15,028 bases of DNA from Clostridiales bacterium UBA4362 (GTDB taxonomy: Bacteria; Bacillota; Clostridia; TANB77; CAG-508), in assembly GCA_002393975.1 (NCBI GenBank), contig DGSM01000040.1, positions 1,232-16,259 on the forward strand. Reading direction: 5' to 3'. Shown here in pieces: positions 1 through 6,399 of the stretch. The stretch's first letter is position 1. The number at the start of each line of letters is the position of its first letter. The notes under the pieces were generated by a model. That model saw only the letters and a program-made list of their open reading frames with translations. It was not told the origin of the DNA and did no database searches. The position numbers and the translations under genes were made by a program.

Positions 1-369
1 TATTCTTGCTGCAGATTTAGGACCTATTCCTGGTAACTTCTTTAAAGCATTTACATCTCCACTTATTACTGCTAAAGCAAATCTTGATGGTGATATTTTT
101 GAAAGAATAGCTGTAGCTGTTTTAGCTCCTATTCCTCCTACACTTATCAAAAGTTCAAACATCATAAGTTCATCATTTGATAAAAATCCATATAAAGAAA
201 TATCATCTTCCATAACTCTCATGTATGTAAAAACTTTAACTGCTTGTCCTATCTCTAATTTTTCTATTTCTGTCTCTGTCATAAATATCTTATATCCAAT
301 TCCAGAAACATCTACTATAACATAATTTTGAGCTTTTACTGTAAGCTCTCCATTTACATATCCAATCAT
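1..369 (-). CDS. ruvA: Holliday junction branch migration protein RuvA (3'-truncated by window edge)
   Basis: Reverse translation from the ATG at 369 gives 123 residues starting MIGYVNGELTVKAQNYVIVD, the typical RuvA opening. An N-terminal OB-fold domain occupies about residues 1-63 and ends in the family-typical LYGF motif. Two helix-hairpin-helix elements follow, around residues 77-83 (VGGIGAK) and 112-118 (LPGIGPK), which contact DNA backbone. RuvA tetramers bind Holliday junctions and load the RuvB helicase motors for branch migration. The flexible C-terminal domain III that contacts RuvB lies beyond base 1. The start is supported by a GGAGAA ribosome binding site about six bases upstream and by the match to the usual N-terminus. 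It has its own promoter, just after the radical SAM gene. ruvB would be expected next, outside the window. The assignment is secure; only completeness is unknown. Confidence 0.95.
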   Translation of the reverse strand, partial: MIGYVNGELTVKAQNYVIVDVSGIGYKIFMTETEIEKLEIGQAVKVFTYMRVMEDDISLYGFLSNDELMMFELLISVGGIGAKTATAILSKISPSRFALAVISGDVNALKKLPGIGPKSAARI

Positions 370-397
370 TGTTTTTCTCCAATTTAAATTTGATGTA

Positions 398-426
398 ATT
401 ATATAATCTTATTAACGTTAATTCAA
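398..426 (-). promoter_or_regulatory. Promoter of ruvA with a 12-bp palindrome in the -35/spacer region
   Basis: On the minus strand a TTGAAT -35 box (421-426) and a TATAAT -10 box (398-403) are separated by exactly 17 bases, about 30 bases before the ruvA start. A perfect palindrome ATTAACGTTAAT (411-422) overlaps the end of the -35 box and the spacer, where a repressor could act. It does not match the GAAC-N4-GTTC pattern of the Firmicute LexA (SOS) box. The promoter call is strong; the operator role is a guess. Confidence 0.7.
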
Positions 427-1335
427 CTACTTAATCTTATAATACATGCCTTGTTCTAAGTTTTCTTTAGCCATTCTATTATTAAGACCATTCATTATCC
501 ACTTTTTATGATTCATCCATAGTGGTGCGCTTAATAGATCTTTTGGTGGATCTCCCGAAAACCTATGGATTACAATATCTTTTCTTAAATGAGTAATTAT
601 ATAAATTAGTTCATCCATGTATTCTTCAAATTCAAGCGTCTTATATTCTCCGCTTTTATATAATTCTTCTAGTTTAGTATTTTCTAGTACATATGTTGAA
701 TGTATCTTTATTCCATCTATTTTTTGAGAATTAATAAAATCTACAGTATTTACTATATCTTCATGAGTCTCTCCTGGAAGTCCTACCATAATATGTGTTA
801 CGACATCAATACCATTTGCTTTAAGTTTATTTACAGCATTTGCAAAATCCACATTTGTGTAACATCTGTTGATAACTTTTCCTGTATTTTCATTACTTGT
901 TTGAAGTCCTAACTCTACCCATACATAATATTTAGAAGTATATGTTTTTAGTAATGCTACTACTTCATCTGTGATTTCATCAGGTCTTGTCGCTATATCT
1001 AAGGCAACTATTCTATCGTCTATTAAGGCTGCATCATATTTATTTTTTAGTTCTTCAATTGTACCATAAGTATTTGTAAAACTTTGAAAATATGCAATAT
1101 ATCTATTTGCTCTTTTAGATCTTTCTGATTTTAGATAGTCTTCTACTTGCTCTGTGATGTCTTTACATTTTAAATGGTCTCCACTTCCTTTAGATGAGCA
1201 AAAGATGCATCCTCCTATTCCTTTCTTGCCATCACGATTAGGACAGGTAAATCCTCCCTCAATACATATCTTAAGAGTACGCTCACCAAACTTTTCTTTT
1301 AAAAAATTATTTAAATAATTGTATCTATATTCCAT
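427..1335 (-). CDS. Radical SAM protein of the YhcC/YtqA type (TIGR01212-like)
   Basis: A 302-residue protein. Near the N-terminus, TCPNRDG...GGCIFC places three cysteines at 31, 43 and 46 that would bind the 4Fe-4S cluster which cleaves S-adenosylmethionine. The GGFTCPNRDG motif, the QSFTNTYG segment near residue 84, GLQT (about 142-145), HIMVGLPGET (about 181-190) and the C-terminal HRFSGDPP are characteristic of the YhcC (E. coli) / YtqA (B. subtilis) group. I know of no established reaction for this group, and B. subtilis ytqA sits beside a tRNA methyltransferase gene. Length is normal. The start at 1335 has no Shine-Dalgarno sequence, but an extended -10 promoter ends six bases upstream, suggesting leaderless initiation. 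It is monocistronic, between a terminator and the ruvA promoter. Family confidence is high; substrate unknown. Confidence 0.9.
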   Translation of the reverse strand: MEYRYNYLNNFLKEKFGERTLKICIEGGFTCPNRDGKKGIGGCIFCSSKGSGDHLKCKDITEQVEDYLKSERSKRANRYIAYFQSFTNTYGTIEELKNKYDAALIDDRIVALDIATRPDEITDEVVALLKTYTSKYYVWVELGLQTSNENTGKVINRCYTNVDFANAVNKLKANGIDVVTHIMVGLPGETHEDIVNTVDFINSQKIDGIKIHSTYVLENTKLEELYKSGEYKTLEFEEYMDELIYIITHLRKDIVIHRFSGDPPKDLLSAPLWMNHKKWIMNGLNNRMAKENLEQGMYYKIK

Positions 1336-1341
1336 AGAGCT

Positions 1342-1352
1342 ATTATATCACA
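1342..1352 (-). promoter_or_regulatory. Extended -10 promoter abutting the radical SAM start codon
   Basis: The minus strand reads TGTGATATAAT (TG-N-TATAAT) followed by AGCTCT and then the ATG at 1335. A transcription start seven bases after the -10 box would fall on the A of the start codon. The -35 position lies inside the preceding terminator hairpin and does not resemble TTGACA, as is common for extended -10 promoters. The same 11 bases recur at 10262-10272 before the YdcF-like gene. Confidence 0.65.
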
Positions 1353-1380
1353 AAAGGCTTGAGATTTTTCTCAAGCCTTT
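1353..1380 (-). terminator. Rho-independent terminator after the MTA/SAH nucleosidase-like gene
   Basis: A perfect 12-bp stem (1353-1364 with 1369-1380) closes a four-base loop, with core GGCTTGAG/CTCAAGCC. On the minus strand it ends in TTTT before GTGATA. It ends the five-gene cluster 3907-1432 and could also work from the other strand. The bases 1381-1431 between it and the gene are a low-complexity run of ATTTTATT-like units with no other visible content. Confidence 0.8.
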
Positions 1381-1431
1381 ATTATTTTATTATTTTTTAT
1401 TTTATTATTTTTTATTTTTTATTTTATTATT

Positions 1432-2127
1432 TTATTGCTTATATCTAAAACTATTTTTAATTGCAAGTTCTAAATAGTTATCAATAATATTATTCAATAC
1501 GATTGGAGTATTTTTCATATATATATCAAATTGATCATTATATGAATCTTGCAAAGATGAAGTACTTTCATCTATTGGGAAATCTGAGATTCCTTTTATA
1601 ACCACGCATTCTACTCCATTTTCTTTACATATATATACTATTGCTGCAGCTTCCATATCAGCTATGGTAACCTTATTATCTTTTAAATCTTTATAATCTT
1701 GCCACATTACAACAGGCTTATCTGCTGTTGCTAAAGTTCCTGTATTAATACTATTTAAGCCATTTAAAGAATCAATATCTATTTCTACTGTATATGAATC
1801 TTTTATTAATGGCTCTGATTCTTTAACAGTACAATCATATTGAACAAACTTATTTGGAAAGAAAATGTCAAAGGTTTTATAAGTATCATCTATTCCTGCA
1901 CAAGTTCCTACTACTACAATTTTACTTAAGTTATAATGATCTATCATATATTGAGTTGATGCTGAGCATTGCATTTTTCTAGCTCCACATTTAAAAAAGA
2001 TTACTTCTTCTCCAAGTAATTTTGTTTTAAAAAATTCTCCTAGTGGAAACTCTTCTGGGTTTTCAATATTATATTTTTCTAATATTGCTTTCCATTCATT
2101 TTTAGCAGCAATCGCTATTCCTATCAT
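1432..2127 (-). CDS. MTA/SAH nucleosidase-like protein (PNP/UDP phosphorylase superfamily)
   Basis: A 231-residue protein with the layout of 5'-methylthioadenosine/S-adenosylhomocysteine nucleosidase. It starts with MIGIAIAAKNEW, in which E11 matches the conserved N-terminal catalytic-region Glu. The phosphorylase-like glycine segment VGTCAGID lies at 73-80, ADMEAAA at 156-162 carries the ribose-binding Met158-Glu159 pair, and ISDFP at 180-184 carries the Asp182 expected to protonate the purine. Such enzymes hydrolyse the N-glycosidic bond of MTA or SAH and release adenine. Overall similarity to the classical enzyme looks modest, so a different nucleoside substrate is possible. A GAGGAG ribosome binding site precedes the ATG. 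It is the last gene of a cluster that also holds an NDT-like protein, itself related to enzymes acting on nucleoside glycosidic bonds. A strong terminator follows. Confidence 0.8.
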   Translation of the reverse strand: MIGIAIAAKNEWKAILEKYNIENPEEFPLGEFFKTKLLGEEVIFFKCGARKMQCSASTQYMIDHYNLSKIVVVGTCAGIDDTYKTFDIFFPNKFVQYDCTVKESEPLIKDSYTVEIDIDSLNGLNSINTGTLATADKPVVMWQDYKDLKDNKVTIADMEAAAIVYICKENGVECVVIKGISDFPIDESTSSLQDSYNDQFDIYMKNTPIVLNNIIDNYLELAIKNSFRYKQ

Positions 2128-2152
2128 ATATTCTCCTCATATTTTTAATATT

Positions 2153-2638
2153 TTATAATACAAATTGCACCATTAATGCAGCTAAGCTACAAATTATTAG
2201 TGCTAAGAATTCTCCTATAAAGAAACCTTTGATATGAAACCAATAATTATGATATTCATCTTTCATATCTTCTGTTCCTTTAAACACAAAATGTGGATCA
2301 TGACAAAACCATATAATGTCTAAAACTATGGCATCATATAGGTTTACTATTGTCCATAGCAAAAATCCATACTTAAAGCTTTCTAAAAAAGTAGTATATC
2401 CATTTATAAATCTTAGTATCAAAGCAATTATTACTAAAAACAAAATTGATGCAATTAGTTTAGCAGCAACTATATTCTTGGTCTCAGGTACTTTGTCTTT
2501 GTATTCATCTAGACTCTTTACTCTTTCTTGAATCTTTGGTGGATAATTATATAAAGTGTTTATTGGTTTTCGTGACATTATAAACACCATAAGTGTAAAT
2601 AATGCACATAGAACTATACTTTCTATTACTATTATCAT
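2153..2638 (-). CDS. Small integral membrane protein of unknown function
   Basis: A 161-residue protein with about four predicted membrane segments: residues about 3-21, 57-80, 88-110 and 138-160. The first loop (about 22-56) is hydrophilic with a proline-rich stretch NTLYNYPPKIQERVKS. A loop between segments 3 and 4 carries an aromatic/charged patch with HDPHFVF and DEYHNYWFH. The clustered His, Asp and Glu there could bind a metal or ligand, but I recognise no family and assign no function. An AAGGA ribosome binding site precedes the ATG. It lies 25 bases upstream of the nucleosidase gene and 24 bases after the cupin gene, so co-transcription with both is likely. Confidence 0.75.
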   Translation of the reverse strand: MIIVIESIVLCALFTLMVFIMSRKPINTLYNYPPKIQERVKSLDEYKDKVPETKNIVAAKLIASILFLVIIALILRFINGYTTFLESFKYGFLLWTIVNLYDAIVLDIIWFCHDPHFVFKGTEDMKDEYHNYWFHIKGFFIGEFLALIICSLAALMVQFVL

Positions 2639-2662
2639 ATTTTTTCCTTTTTACTTTACCAT

Positions 2663-3007
2663 TTATTCTATATTCTTATATTGTTCTGGACTCCATGCTG
2701 GAGTGCATGTCATTGATACTTTGCAAAACTTCGTGTTCCAATAATACTTTTCATTAGCATCTATTAAAATTGCATCGCCTGATTTAAAATCAATTTTTTT
2801 ATCTTCAAAAAAGATTTCGCCTGAACCCTCTAATACATATACTAGTTCTTTGCTCTTTAAGTTAACGCAAAAACCTGACTCAGGATATCTCCCTTTTATA
2901 GTTGCTACTCCTACATCCATAGCTTTATCTTTAAAAGAATATTCCATGGTATTACATATCTCATTATCAGTTCCTTGAGCTGCATCTTCTCTTTTTATTA
3001 TTTCCAT
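2663..3007 (-). CDS. Single-domain cupin protein, probably lacking the metal site
   Basis: A 114-residue protein from the ATG at 3007. An in-frame GTG at 3013 would add two residues, but it overlaps the AAAGGTG ribosome binding site; from that site the ATG is correctly spaced, so I prefer the ATG. The double-stranded beta-helix signature is visible: KELVYVLEGSGEIFFED, KKIDFKSGDAILID and a closing NEKYYWN. Canonical cupins bind a metal through an HxH...E...H set. Here the HxH position reads NLK and the last His is replaced by Tyr, so only the Glu remains. The fold is convincing but a metal-dependent enzyme activity is not; ligand binding or regulation is more likely. It sits in the middle of the 3907-1432 cluster. 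Confidence 0.8.
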   Translation of the reverse strand: MEIIKREDAAQGTDNEICNTMEYSFKDKAMDVGVATIKGRYPESGFCVNLKSKELVYVLEGSGEIFFEDKKIDFKSGDAILIDANEKYYWNTKFCKVSMTCTPAWSPEQYKNIE

Positions 3008-3056
3008 ATACACCTTTTATTTTTATATAATTTAAATTCGTTATTTCCTATATTTT

Positions 3057-3479
3057 TTATTTAATCAAATCTAGATTTCCATTCAAAACAGTTGGATTAA
3101 ATCCTTCTATCTCATCATATAACAACCCTTCTGGAATATCATTCATTAGATAAATCTTTTTCTTAAATCTAAAGGCATCATACATTTCTAAGAATGTTGC
3201 ACCTCCTACATAGTTATTATATGTAACTCCATTCTTTTCTTTATCATAATTTAAAACTAAAACAGCATCCATGTTTTTTATAGTATCTTCACTTTTCTTA
3301 AACATTTTTGCTTTAAATTCTTGATGCTCTTCTTTCCCAAGTTTCCACATTTTAGCTTCCATTTGTGGATCATCATAGCAATTTGGTAATACAATTTCTA
3401 TGTTTCTTCCTTCTAATTCTTCTTTTATCTTTTCTATCTTTGGATAAAATTGTTTACTGCATATTATTAATATCTTCAT
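3057..3479 (-). CDS. NDT-like (nucleoside 2-deoxyribosyltransferase superfamily) small protein, copy 1
   Basis: A 140-residue alpha/beta protein. It starts with a Rossmann-like strand MKILIICSKQFY, then VLPNCYDDPQ (30-39), NMDAVLVLNYD (69-79) and YVGGATFLEMYDAFRFKKKIYLMNDIP (90-116). The pattern of an Asp before a hydrophobic strand, followed by GG.TFLE...A....K.I, resembles the NDT/DNPH1 superfamily, in which the Glu of G(T)..E.G.A is the nucleophile; E98 would be that residue. Such enzymes cleave or transfer N-glycosidic bonds of nucleosides or nucleotides, and TIR-like NADases share the fold. Activity here is inferred. A clear paralogue lies at 5967-6377. AAAGGAG precedes the ATG. It is 14 bases downstream of the membrane-anchored protein gene. 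Confidence 0.65.
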   Translation of the reverse strand: MKILIICSKQFYPKIEKIKEELEGRNIEIVLPNCYDDPQMEAKMWKLGKEEHQEFKAKMFKKSEDTIKNMDAVLVLNYDKEKNGVTYNNYVGGATFLEMYDAFRFKKKIYLMNDIPEGLLYDEIEGFNPTVLNGNLDLIK

Positions 3480-3493
3480 CTATTTTGCTCCTT

Positions 3494-3907
3494 TTATGTT
3501 AGTGGTCTAATAACACATTCATTTGTGGTTACTAAAATCTCATAGTTTTCAAATTTTAAGATTTCTCCAGATTCTTCTTCAACAACATTCCAAGCATATT
3601 TCTTCCACTCATCAATAGAAACCTTATTTTGTTCTATAGCATCTTTAATTGACAAGTTTTCTGCATTTACCGTTCTAAAGTTTGTCTCTTGAATATTTAA
3701 ACCTTCTATATATACATCATGCTCTTGTAATTTTCCAATATATTCTTTTGGTTGGTCTTTATCTAAGGTGATTACTAAAAAATGGCTTACTCCATTTTCA
3801 TTATATTGTCCTGAATATAGAAAATAGGCAATTCTTTCTCCAAATATAGCTAAAACTACTACAAGTGCAATAACTACACAACTTATAATAATTATAACTT
3901 TTTTCAT
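3494..3907 (-). CDS. Membrane-anchored (or secreted) protein of unknown function
   Basis: A 137-residue protein with one N-terminal hydrophobic segment (about 4-23) preceded by two lysines, fitting a signal anchor or signal peptide. No convincing lipobox is present; C10 lies inside the hydrophobic core. The rest is a soluble, extracytoplasmic-looking domain with HFLVITLDKDQPKEYIGKL, a VYIEGLNIQETNF strand region and the C-terminal ENYEILVTTNECVIRPL. I do not recognise the family. A TAGGAGG ribosome binding site precedes the ATG at 3907. It is the first gene of the cluster running to 1432. Only a weak CATAAT -10-like box precedes it, between the upstream terminator and the start. Confidence 0.7.
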   Translation of the reverse strand: MKKVIIIISCVVIALVVVLAIFGERIAYFLYSGQYNENGVSHFLVITLDKDQPKEYIGKLQEHDVYIEGLNIQETNFRTVNAENLSIKDAIEQNKVSIDEWKKYAWNVVEEESGEILKFENYEILVTTNECVIRPLT

Positions 3908-3948
3908 AGGACCCTCCTACTAAGATATTATGTCGTAGCTTTAAGTCA

Positions 3949-3980
3949 TAAAAAATCACCTCATGTTTTATGAGGTGATT
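3949..3980 (-). terminator. Rho-independent terminator after the GntR-ABC operon
   Basis: An 11-bp stem (3954-3964 with 3970-3980; AATCACCTCAT/ATGAGGTGATT) with a five-base loop is followed on the minus strand by a run of six T, including stem-proximal bases. It lies just after the ABC permease stop at 3999 and separates the 5846-3999 operon from the 3907-1432 cluster. Confidence 0.9.
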
Positions 3981-3998
3981 ATAGCATAGTTTCTTTTT

Positions 3999-4790
3999 CT
4001 ATTCTAGATTTACGCCTTTATTTAATAGCTTCTTACAAATAATACTCATTATCCAAATGATAATAATATAAATGATCATTGATAATGCAAATAGTATTTT
4101 TAATGCTCCTGTTTCTAACAAAACTGTATTTGTAAATAATCCCATTACAGATTCATTAAATAGTCCTACTATAAATACTAATGCTAGTACAATACTTTGA
4201 GATGCAAAATATGCAATAAATCCAAATAATACTGAAAGTGCTACTCTATTATTGTTTTGTTTATATCCTAATATTATTCCAAAAAATCCACATTGCAAAG
4301 CATTAAACATCTCTAAAAATACTATTCCTAAAAAACCAGAAATAAATAGTCCTGAGCTAATCTCAAGTCCTGTAGTAATTCCTTTAATATAGTTCTTCAA
4401 TAATTCCCATCTATCTTTATTTAGATATGCTATGGCAATACTTAAAATAACAATTACAAAGCTTACTATAAAGAATATTAAAGCTTGAATAAATTTAGAA
4501 TTATATATTTGATTTTTGGTTACTGGTAAAGTGTTTGTTAAATATCCTTCATCTTTGTAAATTGAATCTCTAAATCTAACCCAACTTCTCATTAGAGTAT
4601 TAATAATTATATTTGCAACCATTGCATACATGCATCCAGTAGTAATATTCTTAATTATTGTTGCTATAATGGTTTGCTCTACTGATAGAAGTATTCTTGT
4701 TATTATAGCAAATACTATTGCTAGTATATAGAAAACACTCATGTTTTTAATCATATATTTTAAATCATATTTTAATAATTTTCCTAACAT
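3999..4790 (-). CDS. ABC-2 type transporter permease subunit
   Basis: A 263-residue, strongly hydrophobic protein with about six membrane spans: about 18-36, 42-65, 105-126, 143-165, 185-212 and 231-253. The N-terminal LGKLLKYDLKYM segment is amphipathic, as in ABC-2 permeases. It overlaps the ATPase gene by seven bases (the ATG lies within the ATPase's last codons), and the ribosome binding site AGGAGG sits inside the ATPase codons for RRM. This coupling makes it the membrane partner of the ATPase at 4784-5494. The set GntR(YtrA-type)-ATPase-permease resembles ytrAB-type loci, which respond to cell-envelope antibiotics in B. subtilis. The substrate here cannot be read from the sequence. Confidence 0.85.
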   Translation of the reverse strand: MLGKLLKYDLKYMIKNMSVFYILAIVFAIITRILLSVEQTIIATIIKNITTGCMYAMVANIIINTLMRSWVRFRDSIYKDEGYLTNTLPVTKNQIYNSKFIQALIFFIVSFVIVILSIAIAYLNKDRWELLKNYIKGITTGLEISSGLFISGFLGIVFLEMFNALQCGFFGIILGYKQNNNRVALSVLFGFIAYFASQSIVLALVFIVGLFNESVMGLFTNTVLLETGALKILFALSMIIYIIIIWIMSIICKKLLNKGVNLE

Positions 4791-5494
4791 TTGAACATCC
4801 TCCTAAATATTTCATCAATTGAGCCATTCTCTTTCTTTCTAAGTTGGTCACAATCACTTTGAAGTACTATTTTTCCTTTATCTATAAATATTACTTCATC
4901 TAATATTCTTTCTATGTCAGATATCAAATGTGTTGATATAATTACACTCGCATTTTCATTAAAGTTGGAAAGTATTGTATCTAATATATAATCTCTAGTT
5001 GCTGGATCTACTCCTCCTAAAGGCTCATCTAGTATATATAAATCTGCCTTTCTAGACATTACAAGAACTAATTGAACTTTTTCTTGCATACCTTTACTCA
5101 TTTTAGAAAGCTTTTGAGTTATGTCTAAATCTAAGTCTTTAAGTAATTTTTCTGCTTTTTCTTTATCAAAATTCTCATAGAAATCCTCAAAGTAATTTAG
5201 AACTTCTGTTACCTTCATTTGCTTATTTAAATAAGTTCTCTCAGGCAAATAAGAAATTACTTTCTTGCTTTCTACTCCAATTTTGTTTCCATTTACTAAA
5301 ATCTCTCCACTAGTTGGAGTTAATAAATCATTAATAAGTTTAATTAAAGTAGTCTTTCCTGCTCCATTTTTTCCAAGTAGTCCTATTATCTTTCCATTTG
5401 GAATACTAAAGCTTACATCTTTTAATACTTCTTTTTTATCAAAAGATTTTTTTAAATTTTTTACTTCTAATAGATTATTATTATCTTTACTCAT
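4784..5494 (-). CDS. ABC transporter ATP-binding protein (YtrB-like)
   Basis: A 236-residue nucleotide-binding subunit. Walker A is GKNGAGKT at 41-48, the signature region is LSKMSKGMQEK at 129-139, Walker B is LYILDEP at 152-158 with catalytic Glu157, the D-loop is GGVDP at 160-164, and the switch His is 189 in ISTHL. The usual Q-loop glutamine position reads YLPE, as in several export-type ABC ATPases. It hydrolyses ATP at the cytoplasmic face to drive the permease encoded just downstream. The start at 5494 overlaps the end of the GntR gene (ATGAGTAA), with GGAGGG upstream, which indicates translational coupling. All key catalytic motifs are intact. Confidence 0.92.
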   Translation of the reverse strand: MSKDNNNLLEVKNLKKSFDKKEVLKDVSFSIPNGKIIGLLGKNGAGKTTLIKLINDLLTPTSGEILVNGNKIGVESKKVISYLPERTYLNKQMKVTEVLNYFEDFYENFDKEKAEKLLKDLDLDITQKLSKMSKGMQEKVQLVLVMSRKADLYILDEPLGGVDPATRDYILDTILSNFNENASVIISTHLISDIERILDEVIFIDKGKIVLQSDCDQLRKKENGSIDEIFRRMFKC

Positions 5495-5846
5495 CTATGC
5501 CCTCCAAATACTTAATAGAATCAGCTTTTCCAAGACCAATTCTTTTCATTCCTTGAAAGTAACTTTTAGCTAAAGTAGTTGCATACTCATCTTTAAGCTT
5601 TTCAATTAATTCAGTGTTTTGGGTAACATACTTTCCGTTTGTTCTTTCAGTATAGATTAAGTCCATACTTTCAAGTTCAGCTAGTGCCTTTTGCATTGTG
5701 TTAGGATTAACTTTAAAAGTTGTAGAAAACTCTCTAACAGAAGGCAACCTTTCTCCACATTTAAATACACCTGAAATAAGGTATATTTTCATATATTCCA
5801 ACACTTGAATATATATTGGAATATTATTATCAAATGTCATTTCCAT
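5487..5846 (-). CDS. GntR-family transcriptional regulator, YtrA subfamily
   Basis: A 119-residue protein. The winged helix-turn-helix spans about residues 8-75 (IPIYIQVLEYMK, GERLPSVREFSTTFKVNPNTMQKALAELE, GKYVT). A short C-terminal helical tail of about 40 residues replaces the large effector domain of other GntR proteins; this is the YtrA subfamily layout, which dimerises through the tail. It is the first gene of an operon with the ABC ATPase and permease and overlaps the ATPase gene. The ribosome binding site TGAGGTG is strong. A 17-bp inverted repeat on its own promoter (5875-5891) is the likely autoregulatory operator. It probably represses the operon until an inducer or envelope stress is present; the inducer is unknown. 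Confidence 0.9.
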   Translation of the reverse strand: MEMTFDNNIPIYIQVLEYMKIYLISGVFKCGERLPSVREFSTTFKVNPNTMQKALAELESMDLIYTERTNGKYVTQNTELIEKLKDEYATTLAKSYFQGMKRIGLGKADSIKYLEGIDE

Positions 5847-5874
5847 TGTTTCACCTCATTGTGTTACTTGCTTA

Positions 5875-5891
5875 ATACAATAGTATTGTAT
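5875..5891 (-). promoter_or_regulatory. Palindromic operator candidate for the GntR/YtrA-type regulator
   Basis: A perfect 8-1-8 inverted repeat, ATACAATA-C-TATTGTAT on the minus strand, covers the whole -10 box and the expected transcription start. A dimeric GntR protein bound here would block RNA polymerase. Its position directly before the regulator's own gene supports autorepression. Binding itself is inferred. Confidence 0.65.
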
Positions 5892-5913
5892 ATTATTATT
5901 TTTATAGTGTCAA
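5885..5913 (-). promoter_or_regulatory. Promoter of the GntR-ABC operon
   Basis: The minus strand shows TTGACA (5908-5913), 17 bases, then TACAAT (5885-5890), close to the sigma-A consensus. The GntR start codon is about 32 bases downstream of the predicted transcription start. The -10 box is part of the palindromic operator candidate. Confidence 0.85.
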
Positions 5914-5955
5914 TACAAAAAAACAAAAATCCGATAAAAATCGGATTTTTGTTTT
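5914..5955 (-). terminator. Rho-independent terminator after the YdcF-ABC-NDT operon
   Basis: A 16-bp stem (5920-5935 with 5940-5955) has a TCCGAT/ATCGGA core extended by A/T pairs and a four-base loop, and continues into T residues on the minus strand. It lies directly after the NDT-like gene (stop at 5967) and directly before the GntR promoter. The A/T flanks make it potentially bidirectional. Confidence 0.88.
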
Positions 5956-5966
5956 TCTTTTATTAA

Positions 5967-6377
5967 TTATCTAATCAAGTCTAAATCTTCATTAATAATA
6001 ATCGGATCAAAACCTGCTAGTTCATCATAAAGCATTCCTTGTGGAATACCATGATATAAAAATATTTTCTTATTATTTTTGAAAGCTTCATATATTTCTA
6101 TAAAAGTAGCTCCACCAATATAGTTGTCAATATTATGTTTTTTCAAATTAATACATAAAACGGCATCTACACTTTTTATTTTTTCTTCACTCTTTTTAAA
6201 AAGTGCTTTTTCCAACTCGGCATGAGCTTTATAACCTTTCTCCCATGATTGTTTTTCCTCATTTGGATTATCATAAGTATTTGGAAGTAATACTTCAAAT
6301 CCCTTATTTTCCAAATAATCCTTTATTGGTGATATCTTGTCATAAAAAGATGCGCTAGATATTATAAAGATTTTCAT
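5967..6377 (-). CDS. NDT-like (nucleoside 2-deoxyribosyltransferase superfamily) small protein, copy 2
   Basis: A 136-residue paralogue of the protein at 3057-3479. Shared blocks include MKI.II.S..FY, the LPN.YD.P segment (31-38), KKSE..IK..DAVL (61-74), NY.GGATF.E.Y.AF (85-99), KKI.L (103-107), IP.G.LYDE..GF.P (109-125) and the final DLDLI. E94, in TFIEIYEAF, would be the nucleophile if the NDT reaction is kept. It is the last gene of the operon with the ABC transporter at 6400-8732, 22 bases after the permease, with AAAGGA before the ATG. That placement hints at a role tied to the transported compound, or at simple duplication and hitch-hiking. The fold assignment is moderate confidence, the reaction low. 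Confidence 0.65.
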   Translation of the reverse strand: MKIFIISSASFYDKISPIKDYLENKGFEVLLPNTYDNPNEEKQSWEKGYKAHAELEKALFKKSEEKIKSVDAVLCINLKKHNIDNYIGGATFIEIYEAFKNNKKIFLYHGIPQGMLYDELAGFDPIIINEDLDLIR

Positions 6378-6399
6378 TTTATTCCTTTCTTAAATGCTA

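Noticed and set aside
1381..1431. ATTTTATT-like low-complexity run as a functional repeat array
   Set aside because: Units are irregular and short, with no spacers or flanking genes; most likely simple AT-rich slippage sequence.
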